A stretch of 64,000 bases of DNA. Origin: Streptomyces sp. F001. GTDB taxonomy: Bacteria > Actinomycetota > Actinomycetes > Streptomycetales > Streptomycetaceae. The position numbers and the translations under genes are program-made. This document shows, piece by piece, positions 60,322 to 64,000 of the stretch; the stretch's first letter is position 1, and every line of letters starts with the position of its first letter. Location of the stretch: positions 186,001-250,000 of the forward strand of contig NZ_QZWF01000008.1 in assembly GCF_004187715.1 (NCBI RefSeq). The letters are read 5' to 3'. Under the pieces are notes generated by a model that saw nothing but the letters and a program-made list of their open reading frames with translations, had not been told where the DNA came from and did no database searches.

Positions 60322-61218
60322 TCAGCGGGAGGTGAGGGGGGTTTCGGACTCAACGCGGGTGAGCTTTTCGGGGTTGCGGACGTAGTAGAGACCCGTGACG
60401 CGGGCGTTCTCCACGCGGAAAGCCAGCACGCCGTCGATCACGCCGTCCACGCGCAGGATGAGTCCGGGGTTGCCGTTGACCGTCGTGGGCTCACTGGTGA
60501 AGGTGCCGCCGGCCTTTTCGACACTGCCGGCCATGTAACGGAGCACCTTGTCGGCGCCGACGACCGGCCGCAGGGCCGCCAGCTTGAAGCCGCCGCCGTC
60601 GCTGACGAAAACAACGTCCGGGGCGAGTACGTCGAGCAGCCCGTGCAGGTCCCCGGTTTCGAGCGCGGACTGGAACGAATTCAACGCTTCCCGGGTTTCT
60701 TCCGGGGAAACCGATGTGCGCGGCCGGCGGGCGTCGACGTGTTGGCGGGCGCGGTAGGCGATCTGGCGGGTGGCGGCGGGGCTCTTGTCGATTGCGGCCG
60801 CGATGTCCTCGTAGCCGATGTCGAAGACCTCGCGCAGCACGAAGACGGCGCGTTCGGTCGGTGAGAGGGTTTCGAGGATGAACATGAGTGCCAGCGACAG
60901 GTTCTCGGACAGTTCGACGTCCTCGGCCACGTCCGGCGCGGTGAGCAGGGGCTCGGGCAGCCAGGGGCCGACGTAGGCCTCCTTGCGCCGTTTGAGGGTG
61001 CGCAGCCGGTTGAGTGCTTGGCGGGTCGTGATCCGTACCAGGTAGGCGCGCTGGTCCTGCACCTGCTCCAGGTCGACCTTGACCCACCGCAGCCAGGCCT
61101 CCTGGAGGACGTCCTCGGCGTCCGCCGCCGATCCGAGCATCTCGTAGGCGACGGTGAACAGCAGGTTGCGGTGGGCGACGAAGGCCTCGGTCGCGGGGTC
61201 GGTGACGTGGTCGTTCAT
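60322..61218 (-). CDS. sigJ: ECF sigma factor, ECF41-like (SigJ type)
   Basis: A 298-residue sigma factor. Sigma2: RNLLFTVAYEMLGSAADAED and VRITTRQALNRLR. Sigma4: LSPTERAVFVLREVFDIGYE, then DIAAAIDKSPAATRQIAYRA. The C-terminal SnoaL-like domain (about 180-290) has the ECF41 linker WLPEPLL and a DGGG signature (SDGGGFKL), used for self-control in place of an anti-sigma factor. It is followed upstream by an oxidoreductase gene in the same direction, as ECF41 partners usually are. Confidence 0.88.
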   Translation of the reverse strand: MNDHVTDPATEAFVAHRNLLFTVAYEMLGSAADAEDVLQEAWLRWVKVDLEQVQDQRAYLVRITTRQALNRLRTLKRRKEAYVGPWLPEPLLTAPDVAEDVELSENLSLALMFILETLSPTERAVFVLREVFDIGYEDIAAAIDKSPAATRQIAYRARQHVDARRPRTSVSPEETREALNSFQSALETGDLHGLLDVLAPDVVFVSDGGGFKLAALRPVVGADKVLRYMAGSVEKAGGTFTSEPTTVNGNPGLILRVDGVIDGVLAFRVENARVTGLYYVRNPEKLTRVESETPLTSR

Positions 61219-61477
61219 GTCGTGCGCTTCACTCTCTCGTGGTGGCCCCATGTGCCGGAAGCAGGCCGTAAAGAACATGTACCCGGTCCGATGACGGGGT
61301 TGTCGGCAGCAGCCTCCCCAGGCCACGTGGGATGGGCGGGCTGTGGGACTGGCGCCCCGGAGCCCGCCCACGGCCTACGAGGCCGCGGCGTTGTGTGCTT
61401 GTCGCTCCGGCTCGGTCCTTCTCGGGCCGGACCGGTCGGTCCGGCCGAAGGAGGGGTCTTGGCGGCTGGCCCGAGCG

Positions 61478-62668
61478 TCAGGTGTTGGACGGCGTCGTGG
61501 GGTGTTCCGGCTGAGGCGTTACCACGCGGTCGGTGCTGTCGCCGTGGGATCCGCGGGAACTGGCCTTGCGTGCCCCGGACACCAACTTGTTGAGGGTGAA
61601 CACGCAGGCGATCTCCTTGACGCCGGCACCGGTCCGCCCGCTGATGCTGAGCGCGTTCACCTTGTCGTTCGGGTAGGAGAACTGAGTGACGCCCCCCTTC
61701 CGGCCGAGGCTGAGGCACTGCCCGGCGAAGAACATCCGGACGGGAGAGGCTTTCTTCCCCGCGATCCGGCGCAGGATCGTGGCGGCGGCCGCCGGGCCCA
61801 GCTGCGTGGCGGCCTGGCAGCTCAGCCGGAACGGGTGGTCCGGCATCACTCCCGCGTCCCCAGCGGCGATGATGCGCTCGTCGTCCACACTGGTCAGCGT
61901 CGTGTCGGTGACCAGACGGCCTTCGGCGTTGGTGCGCAGCCCGCTGCGGGCGGCCAGGTCCGGGATACGGAATCCCGCAGTCCAGATCGTCACCGCGCTG
62001 GGCAGCTCGCGGCCGTCGTCGAGCCGTACGCCGTCGCGTGTCACTTCCGCCACCTTCGTACCGGGTCCTTCGAGGACGGTCACACCCAGCTTGGCGAGCC
62101 GGCGGGCGACCGGGCGGCGGACTCGGGCGTGCAGGGAGGGGCCGAGCACCTTGCCGCAGACCAGGGTGACCTTGCGGCCCACCTCCGCCAGCTCGGCGGC
62201 GGTCTCCAGGCCGGTCGGGCCGGCCCCGACCACGGTCACCGGAGCCGACGCGGGCGTCGCATCCAGCGCCGACCGCAGTCGTTCCGCCCCCTCGAGGTCC
62301 GACACCGAATGAGCGAACTCCGCCGCTCCGGGGACGCCGGGATCGGCGGCGCCGCTGCCCACCGCGTAGACGAGGTAGTCGTAGGAGACCGTGCCACCGC
62401 CCGCCAGCGACACCTGACGCTCGGCAGCGTCGATCCGGGTCGCAGTGTCGACCACCAGCCGGATGTTCCCGCCCATGACCCTGTCGAAGCCCTCGACCGC
62501 GTCATCGGAGCCGGTCACGAGCTGGTGCAGGCGGATCCGCTCGACGAACTCGGGACGCGGATTGATCACGGTCACCGACACACCATCGCGCCGAGCCAGG
62601 CGATTGGCCGCTGTCACGCCCCCGTACCCGCCGCCGATCACGACTACCTCGACGTTCCCGTTCATCAT
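61478..62668 (-). CDS. NDH-2-like FAD/NAD(P) oxidoreductase
   Basis: A 396-residue flavoprotein. FAD site: VVVIGGGYGGVTAANRLARR; NAD(P) site: VTVVGAGPTGLETAAELAEV; second FAD segment: DDERIIAAGDAGVM. The C-terminus lacks a clear membrane anchor of respiratory NDH-2. It is 259 bases upstream of the ECF41-like sigma gene and in the same direction; typical partners of ECF41 are such oxidoreductases. ATG 62668 is chosen over the longer frame. Confidence 0.88.
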   Translation of the reverse strand: MMNGNVEVVVIGGGYGGVTAANRLARRDGVSVTVINPRPEFVERIRLHQLVTGSDDAVEGFDRVMGGNIRLVVDTATRIDAAERQVSLAGGGTVSYDYLVYAVGSGAADPGVPGAAEFAHSVSDLEGAERLRSALDATPASAPVTVVGAGPTGLETAAELAEVGRKVTLVCGKVLGPSLHARVRRPVARRLAKLGVTVLEGPGTKVAEVTRDGVRLDDGRELPSAVTIWTAGFRIPDLAARSGLRTNAEGRLVTDTTLTSVDDERIIAAGDAGVMPDHPFRLSCQAATQLGPAAAATILRRIAGKKASPVRMFFAGQCLSLGRKGGVTQFSYPNDKVNALSISGRTGAGVKEIACVFTLNKLVSGARKASSRGSHGDSTDRVVTPQPEHPTTPSNT

Positions 62669-63009
62669 GTCTCCTCGTGTTGTGGACTCGGCATGGAGAC
62701 ACCAGCGGTCCGTCCGGCGTAACAACCTGCGGATGAGACGTAGCGCACATCAAAGGTCGCGAAACGCCGCCCCTCCCTCCGCGAATGGTGTAACGCGGCC
62801 CTGACGAGGTCGGGCAGGAGCCGGGGAGTCTCGCGGTAGCGGGCGAGTGGGGCCCGGCTCGCTGTATTCGGCCTGACACGGCTCGGTGGTGGCCGCGCGG
62901 GCAACATTCATGGAGCCGAGGGGCACGACGTGGCACCAGCCCCCGTTCCTTCGACCTGAGCACCATCGCGGCGGAAAAGAGACTCACCGCATTCGCTGGA
63001 AAACACCGC
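62669..63009. other. Intergenic stretch before the oxidoreductase
   Basis: The 340 bases upstream of the oxidoreductase hold its promoter region, which I cannot place with certainty, and no convincing reading frame. Confidence 0.5.
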
Positions 63010-63041
63010 GAACGGCCGCCGGAAAGCCGAGCGGCGGCCGT
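63010..63041. terminator. Terminator after the carotenoid-type gene
   Basis: AACGGCCGCCG-N10-CGGCGGCCGTT, an 11-bp perfect stem 16 bases past the stop of the leftward gene. Confidence 0.75.
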
Positions 63042-63057
63042 TCTGTGTCAGTCGGAA

Positions 63058-63930
63058 TCAGCGTCGCAGGGCCAGGTCGTTGCGAGCCAGCTTGACCGCG
63101 GCAAGAAGCGCAGCGAACACCGTGCCGAACAGGTTGATCGTCATCATCGTCTCGTTGATCGCATGCCCGCTCCAGCTGACCGAGGCCCCGTCCTTGACCA
63201 TGTCACCGGAGGCGCCGATGAAGTAGGGAACCGAGCTCAGTCCCAGCGCCCCGTAGAAGAGCACGTTCTGCGCCAACACCCCCCGCCCCTCGGTCCGCAC
63301 CGACACCGAGGTCGACGCCGGCTGACGCTTCATCAAATACAGTGCGAAGATCTGGAAGTAGAGATAGGTGACAAACCACCAGCCCAAATAGTTGGTGTAG
63401 GGCACCCCGAACACCCCGCCCCCCTCTTCCCAGACCCAGACCCGCTTCACGGTGGCGGCGATCGAGTCGACGCCGAGGTCGAACATGGTCATCAGTGCCG
63501 CGGCCAGCATCGGCAGCGCCACCACCTCGACCCGGCCGGCGACCGACCCGGACGAGCCGCCCAGACGGCTGTCCGCCTCGTCGAGCAAGGTGTTGGCCAC
63601 CTGCCAGCAGATGTAGCCCAGACCGAAGTAGATCGGTCCGATCTCGATGGGCACATGAATCAGCTGCGGATGGCCCGTGTAGTGGTATTGGCCGAAGGGG
63701 AACCCGGTGGAAACGCTGAGGTTCTCGAAGAAGTTGCTCACCACCAGGGTCACGATCAGAAAGAACAGCAGCGTCCGCCACCCGTATCTCCGCACCCCGT
63801 GGATCAGCGCGAACGGGACCGACAGCAGCAGCATCGGCACCGCGATGTGTGTCCCGGTCAGCGGTACGGTGAGGCCCACTACTGCGGCGGCGGCTGCCAG
63901 CAGCCAGAGGACGCGGTTCCATGGGTTCAT
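63058..63930 (-). CDS. Carotenoid-biosynthesis-type membrane protein (CruF-like, DUF422)
   Basis: A 290-residue protein with about 7 hydrophobic segments, including LLLSVPFALIHGVRRYGWRT, then NFFENLSVSTGFPFGQYHYT and the membrane motif GVPYTNYLGWWFVTYLYFQI. This fits the CruF/CrtU-like DUF422 family, in which members hydrate or modify carotenoid ends. The role here is inferred. It overlaps the upstream partial gene by ATGA, so both lie in one operon. Confidence 0.75.
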   Translation of the reverse strand: MNPWNRVLWLLAAAAAVVGLTVPLTGTHIAVPMLLLSVPFALIHGVRRYGWRTLLFFLIVTLVVSNFFENLSVSTGFPFGQYHYTGHPQLIHVPIEIGPIYFGLGYICWQVANTLLDEADSRLGGSSGSVAGRVEVVALPMLAAALMTMFDLGVDSIAATVKRVWVWEEGGGVFGVPYTNYLGWWFVTYLYFQIFALYLMKRQPASTSVSVRTEGRGVLAQNVLFYGALGLSSVPYFIGASGDMVKDGASVSWSGHAINETMMTINLFGTVFAALLAAVKLARNDLALRR

Positions 63931-64000
63931 TTTGTTTCTCCTGTAATGGTGGGTTCAGCTGCCTCCGCCCCCCGCAGCCGTCGAAGCAGCCCCAGGACCA
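63927..64000 (-). CDS. 3' end of the upstream gene in the same operon
   Basis: The reverse frame VLGLLRRLRGAEAAEPTITG, then ETK and stop, ends in an ATGA overlap with the DUF422 gene. Only 24 codons are in the window, so the product cannot be named; an operon partner in carotenoid or isoprenoid chemistry is plausible. Confidence 0.5.
   Translation of the reverse strand, partial: VLGLLRRLRGAEAAEPTITGETK

Overview
The window is high-GC actinobacterial DNA. I read it as a Streptomyces chromosome because of the FasR-FabD-FabH-AcpP-FabF cluster with a DUF3145 gene after it, the Scr1-type XRE/DUF397 pair, several stand-alone GHKL ATPase-fold proteins, an SCO2400-type protein and the many GTG starts with strong GGAGG sites. 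No rRNA or tRNA gene was found.

Layout. 0-12 kb: 3' end of aceE, a K+ channel, a DHA2 efflux pump divergent from its TetR regulator, a lipase-fold hydrolase, a DUF4429/SHOCT protein, an aldo/keto reductase with its MerR regulator, a GNAT, a serine hydrolase and a pirin. 11.6-17.2 kb: the type II fatty-acid synthase locus (fasR, fabD, fabH, acpP, fabF), closed by a perfect 60-base palindrome. 17.4-29.6 kb: secreted or carbohydrate-related genes (SGNH lipoprotein, aldose epimerase, GH3 beta-glucosidase with TetR), a pyroglutamyl-peptidase-like exoprotein whose usual Cys is Ser, an EI24 membrane protein behind a 47-bp tandem repeat, a beta-lactamase-fold hydrolase, a quinone-oxidoreductase-type enzyme with MarR, and a NUDIX.

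29.6-36.6 kb is an accessory island. A 4.26-kb unit bounded by 21-bp inverted repeats carries a DUF6228 gene and an IS5-type transposase. The transposase reading frame is broken by a composite group II intron with two domain III copies, two domain V/VI copies, one reverse transcriptase and only one 5' end. Removing 30928-33772 restores the transposase frame exactly. A second unit, bounded by a different 27-bp inverted-repeat pair, holds a flavin-oxidase-fold gene, an IS701-type transposase and a MazF/PemK-like protein with no visible antitoxin.

36.9-39.8 kb: GntR/UTRA regulators, a GHKL ATPase and an SCO2400 homologue with a frameshift. 40-51.7 kb: a sugar-utilisation locus (enolase-superfamily dehydratase, zinc dehydrogenase, TIM-barrel protein, ChvE-MmsA-MmsB ABC importer, Tat-exported aldose epimerase) plus an extracellular endo-arabinanase and the 35-codon stump of a second GH43 enzyme. 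A shared ATTTCGAAC-type site lies before the dehydratase operon, the TIM-barrel gene and the arabinanase, so I infer one arabinan/arabinose-type regulon.

51.7-64 kb: a GT4 glycosyltransferase with a partner, a GHKL ATPase, the Scr1/DUF397 pair, a LuxR-ATPase broken by a frameshift and by fusion to a duplicated downstream sequence, two divergent small secreted Cys-containing proteins sharing a 28-bp promoter element, a GH114 lipoprotein, an ECF41-like sigma factor next to an NDH-2-like oxidoreductase, and a carotenoid-type membrane protein whose upstream neighbour runs off the window.
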